Shown piece by piece: positions 1 through 7,719 of a stretch of 64,000 nt of DNA; position 1 is the stretch's first letter; every line of letters begins with the position of its first letter. The stretch comes from Palsa-1447 sp964414785. Its GTDB lineage: Bacteria; Verrucomicrobiota; Verrucomicrobiia; Opitutales; Opitutaceae. The stretch is from positions 1 to 64,000 of the forward strand of contig CAYPXZ010000009.1 of NCBI GenBank assembly GCA_964414785.1, written 5' to 3'. The notes under the pieces are model-generated. The model did not search any database. It saw only the letters and a list, made by a program, of their open reading frames with translations, and was not told the DNA's origin. The translations under genes and the position numbers were made by a program.

Positions 1-1
1 G

Positions 2-166
2 GTCCGCCGCTCCGACGGCAGCTACCTGCGCTTTGACAGCAACGCCATCGTCATCCTTGGGCCCGACGGCAATCCGAGGGGCACGCGCATCTTCGGGCCG
101 GTCGCACGCGAGCTCCGGGCCAAGAATTTCATGAAGATCATTTCGCTCGCGCCGGAGGTTCTCTGA
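2..166 (+). CDS. rplN: 50S ribosomal protein L14, C-terminal part
   Basis: Only the last 54 codons are present; the gene runs in from the left edge. Reading the second frame from base 2 gives a typical L14 C-terminus, including NPRGTRIFGPVARELR and the ending SLAPEVL followed by TGA. L14 is a core large-subunit protein that binds 23S rRNA at the subunit interface next to L19. It is followed after 2 bases by rplX, the usual spc operon order. I am sure of the identity from the motif and the neighbours. Confidence 0.95.
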   Translation, partial: VRRSDGSYLRFDSNAIVILGPDGNPRGTRIFGPVARELRAKNFMKIISLAPEVL

Positions 167-168
167 CC

Positions 169-429
169 ATGCAACGATACCACGTAAAACGAGGCGACGC
201 AGTCGTCGTCATCTCCGGCTCCCACAAGGGCAAGGAAGGAAAGATCCTCGAGGTCCTTCCCGCCAAGGATCGCGCCCGCATCGAGGGCGTCGCCCTGGTC
301 AAGCGCCACACGAAGAAGTCCCAGGAACACCCCCAGGGCGCGATCGTCGAGCGCGAGGGTTCCGTTCACATCTCCAACCTGATGCTCAAGTCGGTCTACG
401 ACACGAGCAAGCGCAAGAAGGCGGTATAA
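169..429 (+). CDS. rplX: 50S ribosomal protein L24
   Basis: 86 residues. It has the N-terminal KOW-type segment (KRGDAVVVISGSHKGKEGKI, residues about 7-26) and the L24 signature around NLMLKSVY. L24 starts assembly of the large subunit by binding the 5' domain of 23S rRNA. The protein is about 15-20 residues shorter than the common 100-105-residue form, because the C-terminal tail stops soon after the conserved core. The ATG lies 2 bases after rplN and the stop 1 base before rplE, so translation is probably coupled. Confidence 0.95.
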   Translation: MQRYHVKRGDAVVVISGSHKGKEGKILEVLPAKDRARIEGVALVKRHTKKSQEHPQGAIVEREGSVHISNLMLKSVYDTSKRKKAV

Positions 430-430
430 C

Positions 431-1003
431 ATGAGCACGGCGCCCACACTCAAGAAGCACTACAACGACGTCGTTTACCCGGAGCTGATGAAGCTCCGCG
501 GCTACACGAACAAGCACCAGGTCCCGAAGCTTGTTAAGATAAGCCTCAACTCGGGCATCGATGCCGAGGCCGACAAGAACCAGATCGCCGACGTACAGCG
601 CGACCTGGGCCTGATCGCCGGGCAGAAGCCCATCCTCAGCAGGACCCGCAAGGCCATCTCGAACTTCAAGCTCAAGGAGAACCAGATCGTGGGCTGCCAC
701 GTCACGCTCCGTGGCGACTCGATGTGGGAGTTCATGTACCGCCTCCTCGCGGTCGCCCTCCCGACGATCCGCGACTTCCGCGGCGTCTCGCCGAAGCTCG
801 ACGGCCAGGGCAACTACAACCTTGGCATCACCGACTTCACGATCTTCCCGGAAATCACCGTGGAAAACGTCAAGAAGAGCATGGGCCTCGACATCACGAT
901 CGTCACAACGGCCGAGACCGACGAGGAGGGGCGCGACCTGCTCCGCCTGATGGGAATGCCCTTCCGCCGCACCGAAACCACCAAGACGGCCTCCGCCGCC
1001 TGA
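431..1003 (+). CDS. rplE: 50S ribosomal protein L5
   Basis: 190 residues, slightly longer than the usual 179-180. The family features are clear: an N-terminal HYNDVVYPELM segment, PKLVKISLNSG, the block ILSRTRKAISNFKLKENQIVG, and a C-terminal MGLDITIVTTAETDEEGRDLL. L5 binds 5S rRNA and contacts the small subunit through bridge B1b. Gene order rplX-rplE-rpsN follows the standard spc operon. The short extra C-terminus (RRTETTKTASAA) is the only difference from the family core. Confidence 0.96.
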   Translation: MSTAPTLKKHYNDVVYPELMKLRGYTNKHQVPKLVKISLNSGIDAEADKNQIADVQRDLGLIAGQKPILSRTRKAISNFKLKENQIVGCHVTLRGDSMWEFMYRLLAVALPTIRDFRGVSPKLDGQGNYNLGITDFTIFPEITVENVKKSMGLDITIVTTAETDEEGRDLLRLMGMPFRRTETTKTASAA

Positions 1004-1013
1004 TCCCCAAGCC

Positions 1014-1319
1014 ATGCCGAAGACCTCCGCAATCCAGAAGAACGAGAAGCGCAAGCGGCTCGTCGAGAAGTACGCCAAGGTTCGCGCCGAGCTGAAGGCG
1101 ACCCTCGCCAATCCGGCGACCACCGACGAGCAGTTCTTCGCCGCACAGACGAAGCTGCAGAAGCTTCCGAAGAATTCCGCCCGCATCCGCATCCGCAACC
1201 GCTGCTCGATGAGCGGCCGTCCGCGCGGCTACAAGCGCAAGTACGGCGTATCCCGCATCCAGTTCCGCGAACTCGCCCTCGCCGGCAAAATCCCCGGCGT
1301 CATCAAATCATCCTGGTAA
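1014..1319 (+). CDS. rpsN: 30S ribosomal protein S14, zinc-independent long form
   Basis: 101 residues. This is the long S14 type, without the CxxC...CxxC zinc ribbon of the short form; the conserved C-terminal region reads RCSMSGRPRGYKRKYGVSRIQFRE and ends in KSSW. S14 binds the 16S rRNA 3' major domain in the head of the small subunit. It sits 10 bases after rplE in the normal spc order. No zinc-type paralog is seen in the window. Confidence 0.96.
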   Translation: MPKTSAIQKNEKRKRLVEKYAKVRAELKATLANPATTDEQFFAAQTKLQKLPKNSARIRIRNRCSMSGRPRGYKRKYGVSRIQFRELALAGKIPGVIKSSW

Positions 1320-1382
1320 ACAGCCCGGCACACGGGGGTCGGATATGACCCGCGCTGCCCTCCAAATCGAAAAACATCCAAC

Positions 1383-1775
1383 ATGACCGATCCGATCAGT
1401 GATTTTCTCACGCGACTGCGCAACGCCAGCAAGGCCCGCCTTGAGGTCTGCCGCGTCCCGCATTCCAACCTGAAGGCTGGCATCGCCGCCATCCTCAAGG
1501 CCGAGGGCTACATCTCCGGCTACAACGACGGGGTCGACGAGGCGGGCCACAAGGTCCTCATCGTCACGATGAAGTACGTGGACGGCACGCCCGCCATCAG
1601 CGGCCTCAACCGCGCGTCCACCCCCGGCCGCCGACTCTATTTCAGCTACACCGACATTCCGCGCGTCCTCAACGGGCTCGGGATCAGCATCATCTCGACC
1701 TCCAAGGGCCTGATGAAGGATGCCGACTGCCGCCGCAACAAGGCCGGCGGGGAGCTCATCTGCAACGTTTGGTAA
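1383..1775 (+). CDS. rpsH: 30S ribosomal protein S8
   Basis: 130 residues, standard length. The N-terminus MTDPISDFLTRLRNA and the C-terminal GISIISTSKGLMKD...GGELICNVW are diagnostic of S8. It binds helix 21 of 16S rRNA, and in E. coli it also acts as the translational repressor of the spc operon. The 63-base gap after rpsN (1320-1382) is larger than other gaps in this stretch and could hold a control element, though I see no clear S8-site mimic. The start ATG is the first in frame and matches family N-termini. Confidence 0.96.
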   Translation: MTDPISDFLTRLRNASKARLEVCRVPHSNLKAGIAAILKAEGYISGYNDGVDEAGHKVLIVTMKYVDGTPAISGLNRASTPGRRLYFSYTDIPRVLNGLGISIISTSKGLMKDADCRRNKAGGELICNVW

Positions 1776-1788
1776 CGCACCACCCATC

Positions 1789-2325
1789 ATGAGCCGCATC
1801 GGCAAACAACCCGTTCCCATTCCCGACAAGGTCAAGGTCGACATCAAGGACACCACCGTCCACGTCGAGGGCCCCAAGGGCAAGGTCCACAAGACCTTCG
1901 CGCCCGTCGTCACCATCAAGATCACCGACAAGAAGGTCATCGTCGCGCCGATCGGGGAGACCCGCTTCGCGAACGCGATGTACGGCACGACCCGCTCGAT
2001 CATCGCGAGCATGGTCAAGGGTGTCACCCTGGGCTTTTCTAAGGACCTCGAGATCCAGGGCGTCGGCTTCAAGGCGAACCTCAAGGGCAAGCAGCTCGAC
2101 CTCGCGCTGGGCTACTCTCACCCGATCATCATGGACATCCCGGACGGCATCAAGATCACGGTCGTCGAGGGCACCAAGGTGAAGGTCGAGGGCTGCGACA
2201 AGCAGCTTGTCGGGGCCGTCACCGCGGAGATCCGCAGCTACTATCCCCCCGAGCCCTACAAGGGCAAGGGAGTGCGCATCGTCGGCGAGCGCGTCCGCCG
2301 CAAGGAAGGCAAAACCGTCGCCTAA
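1789..2325 (+). CDS. rplF: 50S ribosomal protein L6
   Basis: 178 residues starting MSRIGKQPVPIPDKV, the family N-terminus, so I place the start at 1789 rather than at an earlier in-frame ATG at 1720 inside rpsH. The two repeated alpha/beta domains of L6 are visible, with the C-terminal motif PPEPYKGKGVRI and the ending RRKEGKTVA. L6 lies near the factor-binding site of the large subunit. It follows rpsH by 13 bases and precedes rplR by 5. Confidence 0.96.
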   Translation: MSRIGKQPVPIPDKVKVDIKDTTVHVEGPKGKVHKTFAPVVTIKITDKKVIVAPIGETRFANAMYGTTRSIIASMVKGVTLGFSKDLEIQGVGFKANLKGKQLDLALGYSHPIIMDIPDGIKITVVEGTKVKVEGCDKQLVGAVTAEIRSYYPPEPYKGKGVRIVGERVRRKEGKTVA

Positions 2326-2330
2326 CACCC

Positions 2331-2693
2331 ATGAACACCATTCACAAAGCCAAGCTTCTCCAAAAGCGCCGCTGGCGGATCCGCAAGAAGGTCACCGGGA
2401 CGGCGATCCGCCCGCGCCTGAGCATCAAGTTCAGCGCGAAGAACATCTACGCCCAGGCGATCAACGACGACGCCGGCACGACCATCGTATTCCTCTCAAG
2501 CCTCGATGCCGAACTGCGCAAGCAGAAGCTCAAGGCCAACATAGCCGGCGCGAAGGTGCTCGGCGCGGCATTCGCCGAAAAGGCGAAGGCGGCGGGCCTC
2601 ACCACGGTCGTATTCGACCGCAGCGGCGCCCGTTACCACGGCAAGGTCAAGGTCTTCGCGGACGCCGCCCGCGAGGCCGGCCTTGTATTCTGA
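2331..2693 (+). CDS. rplR: 50S ribosomal protein L18
   Basis: 120 residues. Family hallmarks are RRWRIRKKVTGTAIRPRLSI near the N-terminus, the YAQAINDDAG segment, and the C-terminal TVVFDRSGARYHGKVKVFADAAREAGL. L18 binds 5S rRNA together with L5 and brings it to the large subunit. The gene sits between rplF and rpsE as in most bacteria, with 5 and 10 bases on either side. Confidence 0.96.
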   Translation: MNTIHKAKLLQKRRWRIRKKVTGTAIRPRLSIKFSAKNIYAQAINDDAGTTIVFLSSLDAELRKQKLKANIAGAKVLGAAFAEKAKAAGLTTVVFDRSGARYHGKVKVFADAAREAGLVF

Positions 2694-2703
2694 TCCAAAG
2701 CCC

Positions 2704-3363
2704 ATGAGCAACGAAAACGCACCCATTTCAGAACCGGCAGCAGCAGTGGCAACACCCGCTGCAGCTCCTGCACAGGCACCCGCACAGGCACCCGCACAGG
2801 CTCCCTACCAGAACCGCCCGCAGCGCCGCGACGGCCACGGCGGCGGCGGAATGCGCGGCCCGCGCCGCGACAACCGCCGCGACCAGCCCCAGAACACGGG
2901 CGACGGCCCGGCCATGGTGGAGAAGGTCGTCTTCATCAACCGCTGCGCCAAGGTCGTGAAGGGCGGCCGTCGCTTCAGCTTCGCTGCGCTGACGGTCGTC
3001 GGCGACCAGAAGGGCAACATCGGCGTCGGCTACGGCAAGGCGAACGAGGTTCCCGACGCGATCAAGAAGAGCACCGAGCACGCGAAGAAGAAGCTCTTCC
3101 ACGTGAAGCTCAAGGGAGACACGATCCCCCATGACGTCACCGGCGAATTCGACGGCGGACGCGTGCTTCTGAAGCCCGCTTCCCCCGGCACAGGCCTGAT
3201 CGCAGGCGGCGGCGTGCGCGCCGTCCTTGAGGCCGCGGGCGTGAAGAACGTCCTCACGAAGTCGATGGGCTCCAAGAACCACATCGCCGTCGTGAATGCC
3301 ACGGTCAAGGCCCTGCTCCAGCTGCGCCTGGCCGAGGACTTCGCAAAGATCCGCCAGTCCTAA
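2704..3363 (+). CDS. rpsE: 30S ribosomal protein S5 with a long N-terminal extension
   Basis: 219 residues; typical S5 is about 165. The conserved S5 body begins near residue 71 (VEKVVFINRCAKVVKGGRRF) and contains GKANEVPDAI and the C-terminal MGSKNHIAVVNATV block. The first 70 residues are a low-complexity Ala/Pro stretch (AQAP repeats, residues about 23-34) followed by an Arg/Gly-rich segment. S5 forms part of the mRNA entry channel and affects accuracy. I start at ATG 2704, after the rplR stop; an in-frame ATG at 2683 would lie inside rplR. No rpmD follows it. Confidence 0.95.
   Translation: MSNENAPISEPAAAVATPAAAPAQAPAQAPAQAPYQNRPQRRDGHGGGGMRGPRRDNRRDQPQNTGDGPAMVEKVVFINRCAKVVKGGRRFSFAALTVVGDQKGNIGVGYGKANEVPDAIKKSTEHAKKKLFHVKLKGDTIPHDVTGEFDGGRVLLKPASPGTGLIAGGGVRAVLEAAGVKNVLTKSMGSKNHIAVVNATVKALLQLRLAEDFAKIRQS
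2770..2805 (+). repeat. Three tandem 12-bp units in rpsE
   Basis: The unit gcacaggcaccc occurs at 2770-2781 and 2782-2793, with a third copy at 2794-2805 changed at one base (gcacaggctccc). It encodes AQAP-AQAP-AQAP in the S5 extension. In-frame 12-bp units can expand or contract by slippage without breaking the gene, so copy number may vary between strains (inference). Confidence 0.85.
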
Positions 3364-3391
3364 GCAGTCCCCCTTTCACATTATCCGAGTT

Positions 3392-3417
3392 CCACCCCTC
3401 CAAAACGGGCGGGGTGG
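3392..3417 (+). other. Hairpin between rpsE and rplO
   Basis: CCACCCC (3392-3398) can pair with GGGGTGG (3411-3417) across a 12-base loop. It lies in the 75-bp rpsE-rplO gap, where rpmD (L30) is found in many bacteria. There is no T-tract, so it is not a classical terminator; it could be an mRNA processing or stability element. Function is not established. Confidence 0.35.
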
Positions 3418-3438
3418 GGCGCTTCCGAGGAAAAAAAC

Positions 3439-3885
3439 ATGAAACTCCACGAACTCAAGAACGTCGCCGGTGCCATCCACCGGAAGAAGCGCGTTGGCTG
3501 CGGCGAAGGCGGCGGCCACGGCAAGACCAGCGGGCGAGGCGGCAAGGGCCAGACGGCCCGCTCCGGCTCGAGCATCCGCCCCGGGTTCGAGGGCGGCCAG
3601 ATGCCCCTCTACCGCAAGCTTCCCCACCGGGGATTCAACAACTACGAGTTTCGCACCGAGATCGCCGTGGTGAACCTGCGCGACCTGGCGGGACTTGACG
3701 CCTCGGTGACCGAGGTCGACGCGGTCGCGCTCGCGAAGGCGGGCATCATCCGTTCGGGCGAGAAGACGGTCAAGGTGCTGGGCGACGGCGAGATCACGCG
3801 CGCCATCAGCATCACGGCCGCAAAATTCTCAGAGTCGGCGAAGGCGAAGATCGAGAAGGCTGGGGGCAAGGCGATTGTCGGCTAA
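3439..3885 (+). CDS. rplO: 50S ribosomal protein L15
   Basis: 148 residues. It has the Gly/Arg/Lys-rich N-terminus typical of L15 (RKKRVGCGEGGGHGKTSGRG), the GFEGGQMPLYRKLPHRGF motif and a C-terminal KAKIEKAGGKAIVG. L15 is a late assembly protein of the large subunit contacting 23S rRNA. The start is preceded by an AGGA-containing ribosome binding site (ccgaggaaaaaaac). It follows rpsE directly, with no L30 gene between, and precedes secY by 12 bases. Confidence 0.96.
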   Translation: MKLHELKNVAGAIHRKKRVGCGEGGGHGKTSGRGGKGQTARSGSSIRPGFEGGQMPLYRKLPHRGFNNYEFRTEIAVVNLRDLAGLDASVTEVDAVALAKAGIIRSGEKTVKVLGDGEITRAISITAAKFSESAKAKIEKAGGKAIVG

Positions 3886-3897
3886 CCCCCTCCTCGC

Positions 3898-5406
3898 ATG
3901 TTCTCCGCTTTCACGAACTCGTTAAAAATCCCCGAGCTTCGCTCGCGGATATTCTACACCCTGGCGCTGCTCTTTGTGGCGCGGGTGGGTTGCGCAATCC
4001 CGCTTCCCGGCATCGATCCCCATCCGCTGCAGGATTTCTTCAAGCAGCAGTCGGGCGGGACGAGCGGTGCGATGATCGGCCTGTACAACATGTTCACGGG
4101 CGGCGCGCTCCTTAAGGGCGCGGTCTGCTCCCTGGGCATCATGCCCTACATCAGCGCCTCGATCATCTTCCAGCTGATGACGGCGGTCGTGCCCGCCCTT
4201 AGCCGCCTCCAGCAGGAGGGCGACGTCGGCCGCCAGAAGATCACCCAGTACACCCGCTATGCGACGGTCCTCATCTGCCTCGTCCAGGGAACCCTGACGA
4301 TCCTCGCCCTTGAGAACCCGGCGAAGCTCTTCCCGGGCTACGACGTCGCGATGTACGGAAACATCGTCATCGTCGGCCAGGTCGGATTCCTCATCACGTC
4401 GGTCATCTACCTGACCGCCGGGACGATGCTGATGATGTGGCTTGGCGAGCAGATTACCCAGCGCGGCATCGGCAACGGCGTCTCGCTCCTGATCACGGTC
4501 GGCATCCTTGCGACCCTCCCGGGCGCTGCCGCCCAGACCTACCAGTTCTTCTTCGGGCCGATCGGCACGAATTCGGGCCACGGGATGCTCCTCGGGGTGT
4601 TCATGGTGCTGCTCTTCTTCCTGGTCACAATGGGGATCATCATGGTGGTCCAGGGCCAGAGGAAGATCCCGGTCCAGTACGCGAAGCGCGTGGTCGGCAA
4701 CAAGGTCATGGGCGGGCAGAGCTCATTCCTGCCGCTGAAGGTCAACTACTCGGGCGTCATGCCCGTCATCTTCGCCCAGGCGATCCTGCTCTTCCCCCAG
4801 CAGATCATGTCCCAGATCGGCGCCGCCTTCAACCTGCGCTTCCTGAGCGAGTTCTCGCAGAACCTCCTACGCGGCCATTGGACATACTACACCGGCAACG
4901 CCCTGCTCATCCTCTTCTTCAGCTATTTCTGGGTATCGGTCATGTTCAAGCCGATCCAGATCGCCGACGACCTGAAGAAGTACGGTGGCTACATACCCGG
5001 CGTCCGCCCGGGCGAGCCGACGGCCCAGTTCCTGGACTTCATCATGACCCGGCTCACGCTTGCCGGCGCCGTCTTCCTGACCCTGATCGCCGTGATGCCG
5101 GACATCCTGCTCTTCGAGCTCAATGTCCCGTCCCGGATCGCCTACTTCTTTGGCGGCACGGGCATGCTCATCACCGTCGGCGTCATCCTCGACACCATGC
5201 GCCAGATAGAGACGTTTCTCCTTCAGCGCCACTATGATGGGTTCCTGAAGAAGGGTCGGATCCGGGCCCGCAGCGCCAACGCGCAGGCCGGGGCCATTGG
5301 GGATGCCCTTGATCTCAAGGCGGTTGGCAAACTCTGCCTCGCCGTGGGCTCGATTTTCGTCTTTGGCCTGGCGATCTGGGCGTCACGCCGCTGGTTTGGA
5401 CGATGA
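3898..5406 (+). CDS. secY: Preprotein translocase subunit SecY
   Basis: 502 residues, longer than the usual 430-450. SecY is the ten-helix inner-membrane channel that works with SecE, SecG and the SecA motor (secA is at 26896 here). Visible features are the N-terminal LKIPELRSRIFYTLALL, the plug-region GIDPHPLQDFF...GLYNMFTGGAL, the GIGNGVSLLI loop, the cytoplasmic loop GQRKIPVQYAKRVVGNK, and GYIPGVRPGEPTAQFLD. The extra length is spread over loops and a C-terminal helix (LCLAVGSIFVFGLAIW). Its place after rplO is standard. Confidence 0.96.
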   Translation: MFSAFTNSLKIPELRSRIFYTLALLFVARVGCAIPLPGIDPHPLQDFFKQQSGGTSGAMIGLYNMFTGGALLKGAVCSLGIMPYISASIIFQLMTAVVPALSRLQQEGDVGRQKITQYTRYATVLICLVQGTLTILALENPAKLFPGYDVAMYGNIVIVGQVGFLITSVIYLTAGTMLMMWLGEQITQRGIGNGVSLLITVGILATLPGAAAQTYQFFFGPIGTNSGHGMLLGVFMVLLFFLVTMGIIMVVQGQRKIPVQYAKRVVGNKVMGGQSSFLPLKVNYSGVMPVIFAQAILLFPQQIMSQIGAAFNLRFLSEFSQNLLRGHWTYYTGNALLILFFSYFWVSVMFKPIQIADDLKKYGGYIPGVRPGEPTAQFLDFIMTRLTLAGAVFLTLIAVMPDILLFELNVPSRIAYFFGGTGMLITVGVILDTMRQIETFLLQRHYDGFLKKGRIRARSANAQAGAIGDALDLKAVGKLCLAVGSIFVFGLAIWASRRWFGR

Positions 5407-5434
5407 CACGGGATTGCTCTTTACACGGGTCCAG

Positions 5435-5863
5435 ATGGGCACAATCTTTGACCCCTTTTCCCCTTTAGGCGCTCCCGCCCAAACGAAACTCCTTCTGCTC
5501 GGTTCGACTGATTTTCGCACGGAAGAAATGATGAACCGGGTCCGTTCTTTGCAGTTAGAGCACGTCTCTCCCGCCGGCCTTATGCGACGGGGGATTTCGC
5601 GGCCCCCCGGCGTTGCCGAGGGGAAAGAAGCCTCCATCCTGGCGCACATGCGCCGCTGGTACTTCGCGCGCAAACCTGATGCGGGATTTGTCCTCACGGA
5701 CTTCCCGGCTACGCTGCTCCAAGCTAAAGTGTTCGATGAATGGCTCGATTCCCGCGACGAGGAAATCGACGCGGTGTTCGCCGGTTCCGGCGCACCCGGG
5801 CCAGTCGTTGAGCATTACCGCACACTCGGCCTCCTTTCAGAGGGGGCCAGCGCCGCCCCATGA
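5435..5863 (+). CDS. Adenylate-kinase-like protein lacking the P-loop
   Basis: 142 residues in the place where adk usually stands (secY-adk-map). The pattern follows adenylate kinase: TKLLLLG (17-23) matches the first beta strand, LEHVSPAGLMRRG (41-53) matches the STGDMLR helix, and GFVLTDFPATLLQAKVFDEW (84-103) matches the GFLLDGFPRTLAQA motif. The nucleotide-binding GxPGxGKGT loop is replaced by GSTDFRTEEM (23-32), and the Arg of FPRT is Ala. The LID and C-terminal arginines are not visible and the protein is about 50-70 residues shorter than Adk. I infer a non-catalytic relative rather than a working kinase. Start 5435 is chosen because earlier in-frame starts lie inside secY. Its stop overlaps the map start (ATGA). 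Confidence 0.6.
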   Translation: MGTIFDPFSPLGAPAQTKLLLLGSTDFRTEEMMNRVRSLQLEHVSPAGLMRRGISRPPGVAEGKEASILAHMRRWYFARKPDAGFVLTDFPATLLQAKVFDEWLDSRDEEIDAVFAGSGAPGPVVEHYRTLGLLSEGASAAP

Positions 5864-6645
5864 TCCCGGTTAAGGACAAGGAAGGGATCGTAAGGATGCG
5901 CGAGGCGTGCGCCATTGCCGCGACGGTGCTTGATTCGCTCAAGCCCCTCGTCAGGCCTGGAATCACTACAATGGACTTGGAAGAGGCGGGTCGCGCGGAA
6001 ATCGCGCGCCTGGGAGCGCGAAGCGCCTGTTACGGATACCAGCACGGTTCGCGTCGATACCCGGCGCACACCTGCATCTCGGTAAACGAGGAGGTTGTCC
6101 ACGGAATCCCTTCATTCAGGCGCGTTTTGCGCGAGAGCGACATCGTATCGCTTGATATCGTGATCGAATACAACGGCTACATCGGGGACAATGCGTTCAC
6201 GGTGCCCGTCCTGCCGGTGCCGCCGAAGGTCCAGAACCTCCTTCGGGTGACCCGGGAGGCCCTCGACATCGGGATCCGCGAGGCGCTCGTCGGCAATCGT
6301 GTCGGCGACATCTCGCACGCGATCCAGACGTACGTCGAGGCCCACGGCTTCAGCGTCGTGCGGGACATGGTCGGCCACGGGGTCGGCGTCTCGATGCACG
6401 AGCCGCCTGAGATCCCGAATTTCGGCAAGCGCGGTGCGGGGGAGCGGATCAAGCCCGGGATGACCTTCGCGATCGAGCCGATGGTGAACCTCGGGGGCTA
6501 CGCCACCCGGACCTTGCCGGACGGATGGACCGTCGTCTCGGCCGACAACTCGCCGTCCGCCCACTTCGAACACACCGTGCTCACGTCAGAGAAAGGTCCG
6601 GAAATCCTGACGATTCCCGGAATCGTTCCGGCCAAGGTGGCCTGA
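5860..6645 (+). CDS. map: Type I methionine aminopeptidase
   Basis: 261 residues. It removes the initiator methionine from new proteins. The pita-bread fold residues are visible: the first Asp ligand in SLDIVIEYNGYIGD and the second in GDNAFTVP, the His ligand in VGHGVGVSMHEPPEIPN, Glu in MTFAIEPMVN, and Glu in SAHFEHTVLVT-like SAHFEHTVLTS. There is no N-terminal SH3 or zinc-finger extension. The ATG overlaps the preceding stop by 4 bases, so it is translationally coupled to the adk-like gene. infA and rpmJ, which often follow map, are absent from the 55-bp gap to rpsM. Confidence 0.95.
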   Translation: MIPVKDKEGIVRMREACAIAATVLDSLKPLVRPGITTMDLEEAGRAEIARLGARSACYGYQHGSRRYPAHTCISVNEEVVHGIPSFRRVLRESDIVSLDIVIEYNGYIGDNAFTVPVLPVPPKVQNLLRVTREALDIGIREALVGNRVGDISHAIQTYVEAHGFSVVRDMVGHGVGVSMHEPPEIPNFGKRGAGERIKPGMTFAIEPMVNLGGYATRTLPDGWTVVSADNSPSAHFEHTVLTSEKGPEILTIPGIVPAKVA

Positions 6646-6700
6646 GCGCACCCAATTTCAGCAGCCTTTATCAACCACAACTCTCCATAACCCAACCACA

Positions 6701-7078
6701 ATGCCTCGTCTCCTTGGTGTAGAAATCCCAGCGAAGAAGAAAGTAGCATACTCGCTCCGTTACATTTACGGCGTGGGCCCGGCGCGCGCCGACCAGGTCG
6801 TTAAGGAGGCCGGACTGAAGCCCGACATGCGGGCTCAGGACTTGTCCGAGGAGCAGCTCAACAAGATCCTCCACGTCATCACCGAGCACAAGTGGGTGGT
6901 CGAGGGCGACCTTCGCCGCGACATCGCGGGCAACCTCAAGCGCCTCCAGGCAATCAACTGCTACAGGGGCGTGCGCCACCGCAAGGGCCTGCCCGTCCGT
7001 GGTCAACGCACCAGCACGAACGCCCGCACCCGCAAGGGACCGCGCAAGACCATCGGCGTCACAAAAGCCAAAGAATAA
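6701..7078 (+). CDS. rpsM: 30S ribosomal protein S13
   Basis: 125 residues. The N-terminus RLLGVEIPAKKKVAYSLRYI, the helix-two-turn-helix around GVGPARADQVVKEAGL, and the basic C-terminal CYRGVRHRKGLPVRGQRT followed by NARTRKGPRK identify S13. It sits in the small-subunit head and contacts P-site tRNA with its C-terminal tail. It opens the alpha-operon segment rpsM-rpsK-rpsD-rpoA-rplQ. Confidence 0.96.
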   Translation: MPRLLGVEIPAKKKVAYSLRYIYGVGPARADQVVKEAGLKPDMRAQDLSEEQLNKILHVITEHKWVVEGDLRRDIAGNLKRLQAINCYRGVRHRKGLPVRGQRTSTNARTRKGPRKTIGVTKAKE

Positions 7079-7090
7079 CACTTCAAATCC

Positions 7091-7681
7091 ATGGCCGACG
7101 AAAAGACAGCTCCCAAGAAGGAAAAGGCGCCGAAGGCCCCCAAGGCCGCCAAGCCCACCGACGCGCCGGAAGGCGCAGTCCCTGCCGCGGCTCCCGCCGC
7201 GGCCCCTGCGGCCCCCGCGGCCGATGCCAAGCCCACCGAGATGGTGGGAGGCGTTGCGAAGCAGCCGACGGCCGAGGACCTCCTCAAGGAGGAGCTTGGC
7301 GCAGTCAAGGTCCGCAAGGCCAAGGGCTCGAAGAACGTCACGTCCGGCTTTGCCAACGTCCTCGCGTCCTTCAACAACACGATCGTCTCCATCACCGACC
7401 CCAAGGGCCAGGTGATCGCCTGGTCGAGCGCCGGCAAGTGTAACTTCCGCGGCTCGCGCAAGTCCACGGCCTACGCCGCCCAGATTGTCGCCCAGGACGC
7501 GGCCCGCAACGCCATGTCCCACGGCCTGAAGGACGTCGTCATCCGCGTCTCCGGACCGGGACTCGGCCGCGACAGCGCCATCCGGGCCCTCCAGGCGATC
7601 GGCCTCGAGATCACGTCGATCGTCGACGTCACCCCCATCCCGCACAACGGCTGCAGGCCGCGCAAGCGCCGCCGCGTCTAA
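7091..7681 (+). CDS. rpsK: 30S ribosomal protein S11 with a long N-terminal extension
   Basis: 196 residues against about 129 in the family. The S11 body starts near residue 75 (RKAKGSKNVTSGFANVLASF) and contains NNTIVSITDPKGQVIAWSSAG, KSTAYAAQ and the ending PHNGCRPRKRRRV. The first 70 or so residues are Lys/Ala/Pro-rich (KKEKAPKAPKAAKPTDAPEG, then Ala-Pro runs). S11 lines the mRNA path in the platform of the small subunit. The extension resembles the one on S5 in the same operon in composition but not in sequence. Confidence 0.95.
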   Translation: MADEKTAPKKEKAPKAPKAAKPTDAPEGAVPAAAPAAAPAAPAADAKPTEMVGGVAKQPTAEDLLKEELGAVKVRKAKGSKNVTSGFANVLASFNNTIVSITDPKGQVIAWSSAGKCNFRGSRKSTAYAAQIVAQDAARNAMSHGLKDVVIRVSGPGLGRDSAIRALQAIGLEITSIVDVTPIPHNGCRPRKRRRV

Positions 7682-7719
7682 GACCAACCCTTTGGCTCAA
7701 CCCTCTTCACCTTAAGACA

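Noticed and set aside
2770..2805. CRISPR or mobile-element-type repeat
   Set aside because: The three 12-bp units are in frame within rpsE and encode AQAP; there are no spacers or terminal repeats.
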